A DNA stretch of 64,000 nt from Dokdonia pacifica (GCF_900188275.1 NZ_FZNY01000002.1:496001-560000); one strand, 5' to 3'. Counted from the stretch's first letter, positions 54,360-62,971 are shown. The notes: generated by a model not told the origin, from the sequence alone. Numbers and translations: made by a program.

Positions 54360-54872
54360 TTAATACGTAATTGCCGCTTTAATCATTTTTCCTTCTAGTT
54401 TGTCTTTTCCTGATAAAAAACTGAGTTCGATTAAGAAGTTACATTGCACTACTTCGCCTCCTAAGCGTTCTATTAATTTCACAACAGCAGCCGCAGTGCC
54501 GCCAGTCGCTAATACATCATCGTGTAATAAAACCTTATCACCGGGTTGTATGGCATCTTCGTGAATTTCTAAGGTATCGGTACCATATTCTAATGCATAG
54601 CTCTGAGAAGCGGTTGTATACGGTAATTTTCCAGGTTTACGTACAGGAACAAAACCTGCATTCAATTCTTTGGCAAGAACACCTCCAAAAAAGAAGCCTC
54701 TAGACTCCACTCCTACTACTTTATCTATGTGCTGATCGCCTACCAGTGCTAGTAATTCTTGACTCGCTTTCGCGAAAGCTGACGCATCCCCAAGCAATGG
54801 AGTGATATCTTTGAAGATAATTCCTTCGGTTGGAAAATCCTGTATATCACGTATGTAATTATTTAGTTTCAT
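54360..54872 (-). CDS. apt: Adenine phosphoribosyltransferase
   Basis: A 170-residue cytoplasmic salvage enzyme that converts adenine and PRPP to AMP. Family motifs are present: IRDIQDFPTEGIIFKDITPL at the start, VVGVESRGFFFGG, and the PRPP loop VLLHDDVLATGGTAAA. The start is placed at ATG 54872, which gives the standard N-terminus and length; the longer frame to 54980 would overlap the tRNA promoter. A perfect palindrome at 54766-54779 encodes AFAKA within the protein. It is divergent from tRNA-Arg and is followed by the AlkB-like gene. Confidence 0.95.
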   Translation of the reverse strand: MKLNNYIRDIQDFPTEGIIFKDITPLLGDASAFAKASQELLALVGDQHIDKVVGVESRGFFFGGVLAKELNAGFVPVRKPGKLPYTTASQSYALEYGTDTLEIHEDAIQPGDKVLLHDDVLATGGTAAAVVKLIERLGGEVVQCNFLIELSFLSGKDKLEGKMIKAAITY

Positions 54873-54889
54873 TTTTTTTAAAAAAGTAT

Positions 54890-54919
54890 TTGCAGGCAAG
54901 ATAAAAAGAAATATATTTG
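54890..54919 (+). promoter_or_regulatory. Promoter of tRNA-Arg
   Basis: A -33 TTG (54890-54892), a 19-bp spacer and -7 TATATTTG (54912-54919), the full Bacteroidetes promoter layout. The tRNA begins 46 bp later. Confidence 0.75.
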
Positions 54920-54965
54920 CACCCCGAAACAAACAAACATTATTTTGTTGTTTTGGAAAAACAAA

Positions 54966-55039
54966 GGCCTCGTGGCGCAACTGAATAGCGCATCTGATTA
55001 CGGCTCAGAAGGTTACAGGTTTGAATCCTGTCGAGGTCA
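54966..55039 (+). tRNA. tRNA-Arg(ACG)
   Basis: A 74-nt cloverleaf. Acceptor arm GGCCTCG pairs with CGAGGTC (one G-U), then discriminator A at 55039. The D stem is GCGC/GCGC, the anticodon stem TCTGA/TCAGA around loop TTACGGC (anticodon ACG), and the T stem ACAGG/CCTGT around TTTGAAT. The CCA end is not encoded. Confidence 0.96.
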
Positions 55040-55042
55040 CGA

Positions 55043-55087
55043 TAAAAATCCGCATATAACTGATAATTAGGTTATTGCGGATTTTTT
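55043..55087 (+). terminator. Terminator after tRNA-Arg
   Basis: Arms AAAATCCGCA and TGCGGATTTT, with inner ATAAC/GTTAT pairing and a T tract, beginning 4 bp after the tRNA. Confidence 0.8.
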
Positions 55088-55167
55088 ATTTGTAGTTGTG
55101 TCACTTTCTGTGTCACTCTACAATGAAATACGTCATATTTTGATATCTTTAAAGAAATCACACTATT

Positions 55168-55377
55168 ATGGCAAATATCTACAACTACGTTATCGAAAAT
55201 GTTTTTTCTCCATTTGACAGACAAACAGGAAATGCAACATATTCCGAACTCAAAGAATTAATACCAAATGACCAACTTACTTTAGTGGAGGCACACGAAA
55301 AATCAAATGCTCCAATGCCTTTTAGTTTAGATATCGAGGATGGAAACAATCATTACTTAATTGAACGCATCAAATAA
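55168..55377 (+). CDS. Small hypothetical protein
   Basis: A 69-residue acidic protein with no signal peptide or membrane span, not recognised. Sequence: starts MANIYNYVIENVFSPFDRQT and ends with NHYLIERIK. TATCTTTA at about 55143-55150 resembles a -7 element 18-25 bp upstream. Its stop codon directly abuts the stop of hsdR on the other strand, so the two genes converge with no spacer. It may be cargo of the restriction island, or a short antitoxin-like protein, but nothing in the sequence decides this. Confidence 0.6.
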   Translation: MANIYNYVIENVFSPFDRQTGNATYSELKELIPNDQLTLVEAHEKSNAPMPFSLDIEDGNNHYLIERIK

Positions 55378-58266
55378 CTACGGTGCAGATATCCCACTAA
55401 TAAAGGTTTCAACGAATTTTAGGATTTTTGAAGTCACTCTTTCGGATTTTGCTTTTCGCTCCTTCAAACTTGGTCTTTGGTTCATCAAATCGACAATATC
55501 GTCACGTAGTGGCTTCTTTTCTGTGAATAGGTAGTCACCGATTACTTTTTCCAGTTTAGTTGCATCTAGGTCTTCTTTATCGCTGAGGTCTTTTATAGCT
55601 CTCATCTTTTCGATACTGATGAAGTTTGCAAACTCATCACCAATGTCCTCTGAATCTTCGATTAGTGGTAAGTGCTGATTGATAAACTTCTCAATCAATT
55701 CTCGCTTACTACGTAATCTCGTATCTCCAGCGATGATATCATAAATGGCTTTCTCTTGCTTTTCTTTGTCTTCTGGAGTTGCATCCTTCAGTTTTGCTAG
55801 TAATTTCAAAATGTATGCAACGTTAATTTCGTCACGGTGTATCAATTCCAGCTCAAAATCTATATCCTGAAGTATCGATACTTTTTCCTTTGCATCGTGG
55901 CTCTTTACTTTATCGTATAAATCCAGATACTTGCTTTTATAGTCTTCAAATGTCTGTTCGTTTACGCTGAGGTCGTCAAAGGTGAACTCCGTAAACGTGC
56001 TAAGAATATTTTTTAAACGCATTAGCTCTCTAAATGCTTTCGCAAAAGCTAGTTCTTCCTCTTCATCCTTCAGATTGTTTACACTGTTAACCGTAGGTGC
56101 TATTTGCAGTAATGCGATAAATGCTGCGTTCATCTTTTCAACGTACTCTTCGTACGGCTGCATTATAATTTCGTCCTTTGCGTTGATGTTTGAGAACAAG
56201 CTTATTGCTTCATCGGTGCGTTCTTTTAGATTTCTGAATGCTACGATATTCCCTTGCGACTTTAATTCGTTTAAAATTCGGTTAGTTCTGGAATAGGCTT
56301 GTATTAAACCGTGATAGCGTAAGTTTTTATCAACGTAAATGGTATTTAGCGACTTGCTATCAAAACCAGTTAAAAACATATTGACCACCAGTAAAATATC
56401 TACTTGCTTATGTTTTACTCGCTTTGCGATGTCATTGTAATAATTGTAAAATGACTGCGAATCTTTAGTACTGTAATTTGTAGCAAACATTTTATTGTAG
56501 TCACCTATGAAACCTTCTAAATGTTCTCTGGTGTGCTGGTTCTTTTCAGCTGTTCCATAGCTTGCTGATGGTTCTGCCGCCATCCTTCGGCCCAGCTCAG
56601 GAGGACTCCCAAACTCATCATCTGTCCAAGTGTCACCTACAGCTTCTTTATCGTCCTCATTTGCGTTGTATGAAAATATGGTTGCTATTCGTAGGTTGTG
56701 TTCTCCTGCTTCCTTTTTTTGCTGGAATAGGTTGTAGTATTTGATTAAGGTATCAACATTGCTCACGCAAAAGATAGCGGTGAATTCTCTACTGTGAGTT
56801 TTCCTATTGTGGTTTGCAATGATGTAGTTAGAAATGGCATCTAAACGTTCAGGTGCTTCCATTACTTCCTTCTCATCAATCGCTTCTACTTCGATATCCT
56901 GAATGCCGTCTTTCTTTTTAAACGTCTGGATATACTCTACTGAGAATTTAAGTACGTTCTCGTCACGAATAGCATCAGTAATCACATACTTATGCAAATC
57001 TTTATTAAATAGCATCGCAGTAGTACGCTTGCCGTATTCGTTCTTTCCTGCGTTATCTTCAAAAATTGGTGTGCCTGTAAAGCCAAACATCTGACTATTC
57101 TCGAAAAATCCTTTAATCGCTTCGTGTGTTTTACCAAACTGTGAACGGTGACACTCATCAAAAATAAACACGACACGCCTATCTCTAAGCGATTCCATTT
57201 TTTTGATATGGCGTGATTTGGTTACTGCGGTATTGAGTTTCTGTATAGTAGTTACTATCAGTTTTGCATCTCCAGTTAATTGCTTTACCAGTGTTGAGGT
57301 ATCGTTCGTGCCGTCAATACTGCCTTTACTAAAGCTATTAAATTCTTTGGTAGTCTGGTAATCTAAATCTTTTCTGTCTACCACAAAAACCACTTTATGC
57401 ACCTGTGGCATCTGTGTAAGTATCTGACTTGTCTTAAACGATGTCAATGTCTTACCTGAACCTGTGGTGTGCCAGATGTAACCGTTTTTTGTTGTGGTTT
57501 TAACAGTATCAATAATGGCTTCTACTGCGTAAAACTGATACGGACGTAATACCATTAAGTAACGTCCCGACTCATTCATCACAACGTACTTGCATATCAT
57601 TTTTGATACGTGACAAGGCTCTAGGAATATCTCAGAAAAGTCTGCGAGCTGTGTGATAAGCTTATTCTTTGTATCTGTCCAGTAAAACGTTTGTTTAAAC
57701 GAACGAGCTTTTATAGGACTGTTTGCGTAGTACTTGGTATTGACTCCGTTGCTGATTACAAACAACTGTATAAACTGAAACAAACCAGCTCCAGCTCCAA
57801 AACTGTGACGCTCGTATCTGTTAATCTGATTAAAGGCTTCTTTGAGTTCTAAACCTCTACGTTTTAACTCAATTTGTACCAATGGTAAACCGTTTATGAG
57901 AATCGTAACATCGTAACGGTTTTTATATTTACCTTCTATAGTGACTTGCTGTGTTACCTGATACTGATTTCTACACCAGTGTATCTGGTTGATGAGTTCT
58001 ATAGTTTTATTTTCACCTTTATCATTTACATAAGGTACACGGTCACGTAATATTTTTGCACGGTCAAAAATTGACCCTTTATTAATGTAGTTAAGTACTT
58101 GCTTAAAATCTTGCTCTGATAAGGTGACCTTGTTATGATTTTCTAGCTGTGTTTTTAAATTGGACAACATCGAAACCTCATCTACTATCTCGACCTTTTT
58201 ATAACCTAATGCTACTAGCTGCGCAACTAGGTTATTCTCTAATATTTGTTCTGGTTGTGTTGTCAT
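55378..58266 (-). CDS. hsdR: Type I restriction endonuclease subunit R
   Basis: A 962-residue motor-nuclease subunit. The N-terminal nuclease domain has the PD-(D/E)xK pattern in RYDVTILINGLPLVQIELKR (Asp and Glu-x-Lys near residues 120-138). The helicase core has Walker A TTGSGKT (about 263-269), DECHRSQFG (about 369) and GFTGTPI (about 393), then the second RecA domain with LLVVNMFLTGFDS and QAYSRTNR. A helical C-terminal region for complex assembly follows. It cuts DNA away from unmethylated HsdS sites. It is separated from hsdM/hsdS by two plus-strand genes. A one-mismatch copy of the recurrent palindrome near 56036-56049 encodes AFAKA. Confidence 0.95.
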   Translation of the reverse strand: MTTQPEQILENNLVAQLVALGYKKVEIVDEVSMLSNLKTQLENHNKVTLSEQDFKQVLNYINKGSIFDRAKILRDRVPYVNDKGENKTIELINQIHWCRNQYQVTQQVTIEGKYKNRYDVTILINGLPLVQIELKRRGLELKEAFNQINRYERHSFGAGAGLFQFIQLFVISNGVNTKYYANSPIKARSFKQTFYWTDTKNKLITQLADFSEIFLEPCHVSKMICKYVVMNESGRYLMVLRPYQFYAVEAIIDTVKTTTKNGYIWHTTGSGKTLTSFKTSQILTQMPQVHKVVFVVDRKDLDYQTTKEFNSFSKGSIDGTNDTSTLVKQLTGDAKLIVTTIQKLNTAVTKSRHIKKMESLRDRRVVFIFDECHRSQFGKTHEAIKGFFENSQMFGFTGTPIFEDNAGKNEYGKRTTAMLFNKDLHKYVITDAIRDENVLKFSVEYIQTFKKKDGIQDIEVEAIDEKEVMEAPERLDAISNYIIANHNRKTHSREFTAIFCVSNVDTLIKYYNLFQQKKEAGEHNLRIATIFSYNANEDDKEAVGDTWTDDEFGSPPELGRRMAAEPSASYGTAEKNQHTREHLEGFIGDYNKMFATNYSTKDSQSFYNYYNDIAKRVKHKQVDILLVVNMFLTGFDSKSLNTIYVDKNLRYHGLIQAYSRTNRILNELKSQGNIVAFRNLKERTDEAISLFSNINAKDEIIMQPYEEYVEKMNAAFIALLQIAPTVNSVNNLKDEEEELAFAKAFRELMRLKNILSTFTEFTFDDLSVNEQTFEDYKSKYLDLYDKVKSHDAKEKVSILQDIDFELELIHRDEINVAYILKLLAKLKDATPEDKEKQEKAIYDIIAGDTRLRSKRELIEKFINQHLPLIEDSEDIGDEFANFISIEKMRAIKDLSDKEDLDATKLEKVIGDYLFTEKKPLRDDIVDLMNQRPSLKERKAKSERVTSKILKFVETFISGISAP

Positions 58267-58356
58267 TTACAATTAAAATAGCAAAATAATCATAATTATA
58301 GAATAACTTACTTAGTAATTTCGTTATTTTGTAAGTTGTAATTCTCTAAACAAGTA

Positions 58357-59481
58357 TTGGAAAATAAAAAAGAAATATTTGCACCACGATTTGATGGTTC
58401 TCGATTTGAGAATCATACAATGCCTTTGGAGCTTTTAGAAGATTTAAAAGTATTGCAGGAAATGACTGTGGAGATGGCAAAAGCTCTTTATTTAGAACAA
58501 AATACCGACAGACAGAGAGTACCTAAAAACTTTACGCAAGGAATTTCATTTGAGTTAGAAGGTCTTCAAGAAGGTAGTACTATACCTAAGATTATTATGA
58601 CATTTGCACTTGCAGGTATGTTTCCAGAAGCTAATGTTACTTATTTTGAACAGGCAAGCGAACACATTAAGGAAGTAGTACAAATTGCATCTGAAGATGG
58701 GAATATTTCTGAAAATGCGCCATCATCTGTTTTGGCCTATTTCAATAGGTTTGGAAAAAAACTTCGTGAAGATGAGCATATAGAATTCCGTCCTGAACAT
58801 AGTGATAAAAAAGCTCGCTTTACCAGAAATACACGGAGGAAATTAATTTCGGCATCTTCTACCTCGGGAGAATACACTGAAGACACAATGCTGAGAGGTA
58901 CTTTGTGCGAAATGGATAAAAGCAAATTATCTTTTCAAATAGAAACTCCGAGTGGAAAAAAAATCACTGGTTTTTACGATGAATTGCAATATTCTCAGTT
59001 TCTACAAGCTTTTGGAGCTAGTCAGGGAAACCAGAAGGTAATAGTCAATGGTCTTGGAAAATTTTCCTCCTTTTCTAAACTCAAAGAAATTAAAAGTGTG
59101 GAAGAGTTGATATTGCTTGATGAAAATGATTTGGGTTACAGATTAGACGAACTATCTCAATTAAAAGATGGTTGGCTCAATGGAGAAGGGACAAAGCTTA
59201 GTAAAGAAGCTCTAAAGTGGTTTGAATTGAAATTTGAGACCTTTATTGAAGCATTAGAAGTGAATACATATGCGTATCCTACACCTGATGGAAATTTACA
59301 ATTAGAATGGTCTAATGAAGATTTAGATATTGAGCTGGTTGTGAATCTTGAAACTAAAACTTCTGATTTACAAATTATAAATCATACGAATCCTTCAAAT
59401 GAAACAAACATAATATTGGAGCTGTCTGAGGATGATAGTTGGTCTGAGTTAAATACTCTTTTAAAAGAGCATCTTAGCTAA
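58357..59481 (+). CDS. Hypothetical protein, first gene of a two-gene cassette
   Basis: A 374-residue cytoplasmic protein starting at TTG 58357, divergent from hsdR. The N-terminal part is helical. A middle beta region (LRGTLCEMDKSKLSFQIETP, VNGLGKFSSFSKLKEI) suggests a small beta-barrel. The C-terminal part has LSQLKDGWLNGEGTKLSKEA and then AYPTPDGNLQLEWS. From memory, proteins carrying the GW-DGEG and YPTP-G--Q-EWS segments recur in diverse bacteria beside a partner like the gene 5 bp downstream; this was not checked. Function unknown. Its place inside a restriction locus suggests defence or island maintenance. Confidence 0.75.
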   Translation: MENKKEIFAPRFDGSRFENHTMPLELLEDLKVLQEMTVEMAKALYLEQNTDRQRVPKNFTQGISFELEGLQEGSTIPKIIMTFALAGMFPEANVTYFEQASEHIKEVVQIASEDGNISENAPSSVLAYFNRFGKKLREDEHIEFRPEHSDKKARFTRNTRRKLISASSTSGEYTEDTMLRGTLCEMDKSKLSFQIETPSGKKITGFYDELQYSQFLQAFGASQGNQKVIVNGLGKFSSFSKLKEIKSVEELILLDENDLGYRLDELSQLKDGWLNGEGTKLSKEALKWFELKFETFIEALEVNTYAYPTPDGNLQLEWSNEDLDIELVVNLETKTSDLQIINHTNPSNETNIILELSEDDSWSELNTLLKEHLS

Positions 59482-59486
59482 ATTTT

Positions 59487-59867
59487 ATGGAGGAAAATAC
59501 GCTCTTACATAGACAGGTACATCCATCATTTATACAAGGTGACAGACTTTCATCCTTAGTTTTCTCTTCGCAAACATTTAAACCTACACCTAAAGATGAA
59601 AAGTGTTTATCAGTGTATAATGGAGATAAATATCAACCAGACGAAAGCTATGAACATTATGTAGATACTGAAATGGAATCTGTTGGTGTGGTTTCTGTCT
59701 CTTTACAAGAATGTAACGATATTGAATTACCTGTAGTTGAAGATAACATCCCTTTTGATGGTCATAGTTTTATAGACTACCGAGACAAATCAAACAGTCA
59801 AATTAAGAAGAAAGCTACTTTGCTCAAGAAAAAAGCAACTGAACGAGGATGGCAATACAGACCTTAA
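59487..59867 (+). CDS. Hypothetical protein, second gene of a two-gene cassette
   Basis: A 126-residue protein starting 5 bp after the previous stop. Visible segments are LLHRQVHPSFIQGDRLSSL near the N-terminus, FKPTPKDEKCLSVYNGDKYQ, VGVVSVSLQEC, and a basic C-terminus QIKKKATLLKKKATERGWQY. Conserved-looking His and Asp residues could be catalytic, but I do not recognise a known nuclease or ADP-ribosyl fold. The gene converges with hsdS (29-bp gap). The strong coupling and size difference fit a toxin/antitoxin or effector/sensor pair, which is inference only. Confidence 0.75.
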   Translation: MEENTLLHRQVHPSFIQGDRLSSLVFSSQTFKPTPKDEKCLSVYNGDKYQPDESYEHYVDTEMESVGVVSVSLQECNDIELPVVEDNIPFDGHSFIDYRDKSNSQIKKKATLLKKKATERGWQYRP

Positions 59868-59896
59868 CTCAGTGTCTATACTTTTCGAATGCTTAG

Positions 59897-61069
59897 TTAC
59901 AAAAACATTTTTTGAAGTAAGGACTCCTTAAGTTTTGCAGAATCATTTACAAGACTATCTAGAACATTTATTCTTAAATCTAGTTTTTTAGCAAAAGACG
60001 ATACTTTTTTTTGCTCATCAGGGTGAGGAATTAAGAATTTTGCTTTTGAGTAATCTTTGAAGTAGATGTGAGGAATTGTGCTACCACTTACATATCTCTC
60101 AAATCTCATATTTTGAAGCAATTCGTATAGAAATCGTAAATCATTTTCTTCAATAGTCCTTATTATATCAAGCGTACCCAATACTGAAGAGTAAGCATCA
60201 CAAAGCAACACTCGACCGACTCCAGCTCCATCTTTAACTATTGAAATATACTCTTGTTCTTCAGTATAGAAATCTACTTTTTGCAAGAAACCAGTTGCTC
60301 CATATATTTTAAAATCACCACCATCTTCATCTAAACTATTAGCTGCGATATTTGACGATGTCTTATTTGAAATCTGAAAAAGAGCCTTCTCTTCCCACTC
60401 AGGAAAATCACTACCATCTTCTTGCTTAAAGCGTATTTCTTGTGAAAATAGCTTTTGCATTATGCTGGTTTTGTAATCTTCTAAGGCATCTTTTTTGGCT
60501 TTGAGTAGTTTGATGCGTTTATCAATAGCTTTTAGGAAATTGGCTATTTTTTGTTGTTCATCTATTGCGGTTGTTGTTATGACAACTTCACTCAGTGTAC
60601 TTTGACCAACATTATATCTTGTGCTACCACCACTCTTTTTCATTATCTCAAGCCTAGACTGTCTAGTTTTTAATAGATAATTCATAAAGAAAGGGTTGTA
60701 ATCACTTTTCTTTTTTCCACGAATAACAAATCCACCAAAAGTTGCTGGTCGTTGTTCGTCTATGTAGACATTAGCTTGTCCTACCTCAGCTCTAGTCTCA
60801 CTACTTCTTTGAAAAAGAATATCTCCATATTCAACAATATTCTTTTCAAACTCATCTTTTGAAATATTTACCGAATCATTTATCAAATCGTGTACAATAA
60901 AATCATTTTCAATAATATCTAAGACGTTTATAAACTTATAACCGAATCCATAATTTTCTTTACCAGCGTTGACTCCATTTTTAAATGTCATCAACTGTTC
61001 TAACGAGGTTTCAAACCAATCCCCATCAAACTCAGGAAAACGCAGCTCTGGCTTTAGTTGTTCTGACAT
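59897..61069 (-). CDS. hsdS: Type I restriction specificity subunit S
   Basis: A 390-residue subunit that sets the target sequence. Two variable target-recognition domains are each followed by a conserved helical region: ANFLKAIDKRIKLLKAKKDA in the middle and FAKKLDLRINVLDSLVNDSA at the end. The half-repeats start alike (LRFPEFDGDW and GSDFPEWEEK). The ATG at 61069 gives the common start MSEQLKPELRFPEF; the longer frame to 61129 would run into the hairpin element upstream. It lies 119 bp after hsdM, with a structured element between. The specificity cannot be read from sequence. Confidence 0.93.
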   Translation of the reverse strand: MSEQLKPELRFPEFDGDWFETSLEQLMTFKNGVNAGKENYGFGYKFINVLDIIENDFIVHDLINDSVNISKDEFEKNIVEYGDILFQRSSETRAEVGQANVYIDEQRPATFGGFVIRGKKKSDYNPFFMNYLLKTRQSRLEIMKKSGGSTRYNVGQSTLSEVVITTTAIDEQQKIANFLKAIDKRIKLLKAKKDALEDYKTSIMQKLFSQEIRFKQEDGSDFPEWEEKALFQISNKTSSNIAANSLDEDGGDFKIYGATGFLQKVDFYTEEQEYISIVKDGAGVGRVLLCDAYSSVLGTLDIIRTIEENDLRFLYELLQNMRFERYVSGSTIPHIYFKDYSKAKFLIPHPDEQKKVSSFAKKLDLRINVLDSLVNDSAKLKESLLQKMFL

Positions 61070-61085
61070 AGCGAGCTGGTTTTTT

Positions 61086-61168
61086 GCGTGAGGGATAGAA
61101 ACGGCATCCTTTTGTGAGTATGCGAACAAAAGATATAGTGGATAGCCCGACCTGATAAGGTCACGCCC
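61086..61168 (-). other. Two-hairpin intergenic element between hsdM and hsdS
   Basis: Read on the minus strand it starts GGGCGT, has a stem GACCT/AGGTC (61149-61162), then GTCGGGCTATCC, a second stem CTTTTGT/ACAAAAG (61109-61132), and ends TCTATCCCTCACGC. From memory, elements beginning GGGCGT, containing GTCGGGCT and ending ATCCCTAACGC recur in Flavobacteriia. It would be transcribed in the hsdM-hsdS mRNA. Confidence 0.5.
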
Positions 61169-61188
61169 AAATAGTTGTTATACTTCAT

Positions 61189-62757
61189 CTAAAAAGGCGT
61201 TGCGATGTTTAATTCTTCACAATAGCCTGCAATTTCTTCATCTACTTCGGCTAATTGTGCCTCTATAGTTCTGAGTCTTGTGGTCACCGCATCGAGGTCA
61301 ATGATAACCTCATCTTCAAACGTATCTACATAACGAGGTATATTGAGGTTGTAATCGTTATCACGTATTTCTTGTATGGTGACTACGTTGCTGTATTTGT
61401 CCTTTTCGGTTCTATTGCGGTAGGTTTCTACAATTTCCAAAACGTCCTGCTCTCGCAGTTCGTTTTGGTTCTTTACCTTCTCATAATGGTCTTCACCACT
61501 GGCATCAATAAACATTATGGTATCGTTTGCCTCACGGCATTTTTTGAGTACCAGAATACAGGTAGGAATGGATGTACCGTAAAATATATTTGCTGGTAAG
61601 CCTATAACGGCATCTAGTGCGTTCAACTCCTCGATGAGGTACTTACGTATTACGTGTTCTGCTGCGCCACGATACAGGACACCGTGAGGCAATACACACG
61701 CCATTGTACCATTATCTGCTAGCTGGTAATACATATGGGTTACAAATGCATAATCTGCCTTTGTGTTAGGTGCTAGCTTCCCAAACTGACTGAAACGCTC
61801 GTCTGTACTATTGAGTGGATTTTTATTCCCTTTCCAATGTGCTGAAAATGGTGGATTTGCTACAATCGCCTCAAAACGATATACTAAATGCTGAGGTTCT
61901 TCTAATGTGTTTTCCTGACGTATATCGAACTGACGATAATGCACATCGTGCAGTATCATATTCATACGTGCGAGGTTGTAGGTGGTACGGTTTAATTCCT
62001 GACCGTAGAACTCACTCACATCTGCTTCTTTGGCTACACGTAATAGCAATGAACCCGAACCACAGGTTGGGTCATATACTGATTTTACTTTGGTTTTTCC
62101 TATAGTAACAATTTTGGCTAATATGGTAGACACCTGTTGAGGTGTGTAGAATTCTCCAGCGGTTTTACCAGCTCCAGCTGCAAATTTACCGATTAGGAAT
62201 TCATATGCATCTCCCAGTACGTCACTCTCGATATCTTCTAATCTAAAATCGATTTCATCTAGTGCATTGATAATCTTTACGATAATCTCGTTCCTTGCGC
62301 CTACTGTACGTCCTAGCTTTGTTGAGGTTAGGTCTAAATCTTCAAAAAGTGCTTCAAAATCATCTTGAGACTCGCTGTCCATCGTGCTTTGCTCGATGTG
62401 TCTTAGGATTTCTTGAAGGTCGTCAAGTATGTATGTGCTTTCTCCTTCTACTTTTGAGCTTCCTTTGCTGGCTACAGCTGCAAATAATTCTTCTGGTTTT
62501 AGGTAGTACCCTAATTTAATGAGTGACTCTTCACGAATTGCCTCAAGTGTTTCAGCGTCAGTCACTTGCGTGAAATCAGTAACTTCCTCACCTTCAAGTA
62601 GTTGATTGGCATAAAGCTCCTGTTTTTCAGATAGATACTTAAAAAATATGAATCCCAAAATGTAGTCACGGTAATCATCTGGATTCATTTTACCTCTCAG
62701 GAGGTTTGCTATTTCCCAGAGTTTACGCTGTAGGAGTTGTTTTTGTTCTTCTGACAT
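61189..62757 (-). CDS. hsdM: Type I restriction DNA methyltransferase subunit M
   Basis: A 522-residue N6-adenine methyltransferase. The N-terminal helical domain (WEIANLLRGKMNPDDYRDYI) is followed by the SAM-binding motif YDPTCGSGSLL (about 229) and the catalytic NPPF (about 300, VANPPFSAHWKG). TAGEFYTPQQVS is also typical. Length and motifs are normal. It methylates the host copies of the HsdS target. Its 5' end overlaps the upstream HTH gene by 35 bp, so the two are cotranscribed and probably translationally coupled. hsdS lies downstream on the same strand. Confidence 0.96.
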   Translation of the reverse strand: MSEEQKQLLQRKLWEIANLLRGKMNPDDYRDYILGFIFFKYLSEKQELYANQLLEGEEVTDFTQVTDAETLEAIREESLIKLGYYLKPEELFAAVASKGSSKVEGESTYILDDLQEILRHIEQSTMDSESQDDFEALFEDLDLTSTKLGRTVGARNEIIVKIINALDEIDFRLEDIESDVLGDAYEFLIGKFAAGAGKTAGEFYTPQQVSTILAKIVTIGKTKVKSVYDPTCGSGSLLLRVAKEADVSEFYGQELNRTTYNLARMNMILHDVHYRQFDIRQENTLEEPQHLVYRFEAIVANPPFSAHWKGNKNPLNSTDERFSQFGKLAPNTKADYAFVTHMYYQLADNGTMACVLPHGVLYRGAAEHVIRKYLIEELNALDAVIGLPANIFYGTSIPTCILVLKKCREANDTIMFIDASGEDHYEKVKNQNELREQDVLEIVETYRNRTEKDKYSNVVTIQEIRDNDYNLNIPRYVDTFEDEVIIDLDAVTTRLRTIEAQLAEVDEEIAGYCEELNIATPF

Positions 62758-62953
62758 TCGGTTGGTTAGTTTCTTTAATTAGGTCTTTTACTTCAACTGA
62801 TAGGATTTCTGCAATAGCAAACAATACTTCTAGTCTGGGCTGTTGTCTGTTCTGGACATAGCCATTCACCATATTGTAGCTTTTGCCTAGCTTCTCTGCT
62901 AGCCATATCTGCTTGATTCCCTTCTCGTTGAGTACTTCTTTTATCCTGTTCAT
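62723..62953 (-). CDS. XRE-family HTH regulator of the restriction operon
   Basis: A 76-residue Cro/CI-type DNA-binding protein, likely a controller that times expression of the restriction genes. The helix-turn-helix reads KGIKQIWLAEKLGKSYNMVN. The C-terminus is a basic tail (NVRRTKTTPTA). ATG 62953 is preferred to TTG 62962 because the latter overlaps a palindrome (62957-62971) that may be its operator. It overlaps hsdM by 35 bp. It is the first gene of the xre-hsdM-hsdS unit. Confidence 0.88.
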   Translation of the reverse strand: MNRIKEVLNEKGIKQIWLAEKLGKSYNMVNGYVQNRQQPRLEVLFAIAEILSVEVKDLIKETNQPNVRRTKTTPTA

Positions 62954-62956
62954 TGT

Positions 62957-62971
62957 GTTCAAGATTTGAAC
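62957..62971. promoter_or_regulatory. Candidate operator GTTCAA-GAT-TTGAAC
   Basis: A perfect 6-bp inverted repeat with a 3-bp spacer, 3 bp before the xre start codon. A different one, ACTTGA-TTA-TCAAGT, is at 63041-63055. Such sites beside a small XRE gene fit autoregulation. Confidence 0.45.

Noticed and set aside
54873-54980. Longer N-terminus for apt
   Set aside because: It would overlap the tRNA promoter and tRNA gene start, and the family N-terminus begins at 54872.
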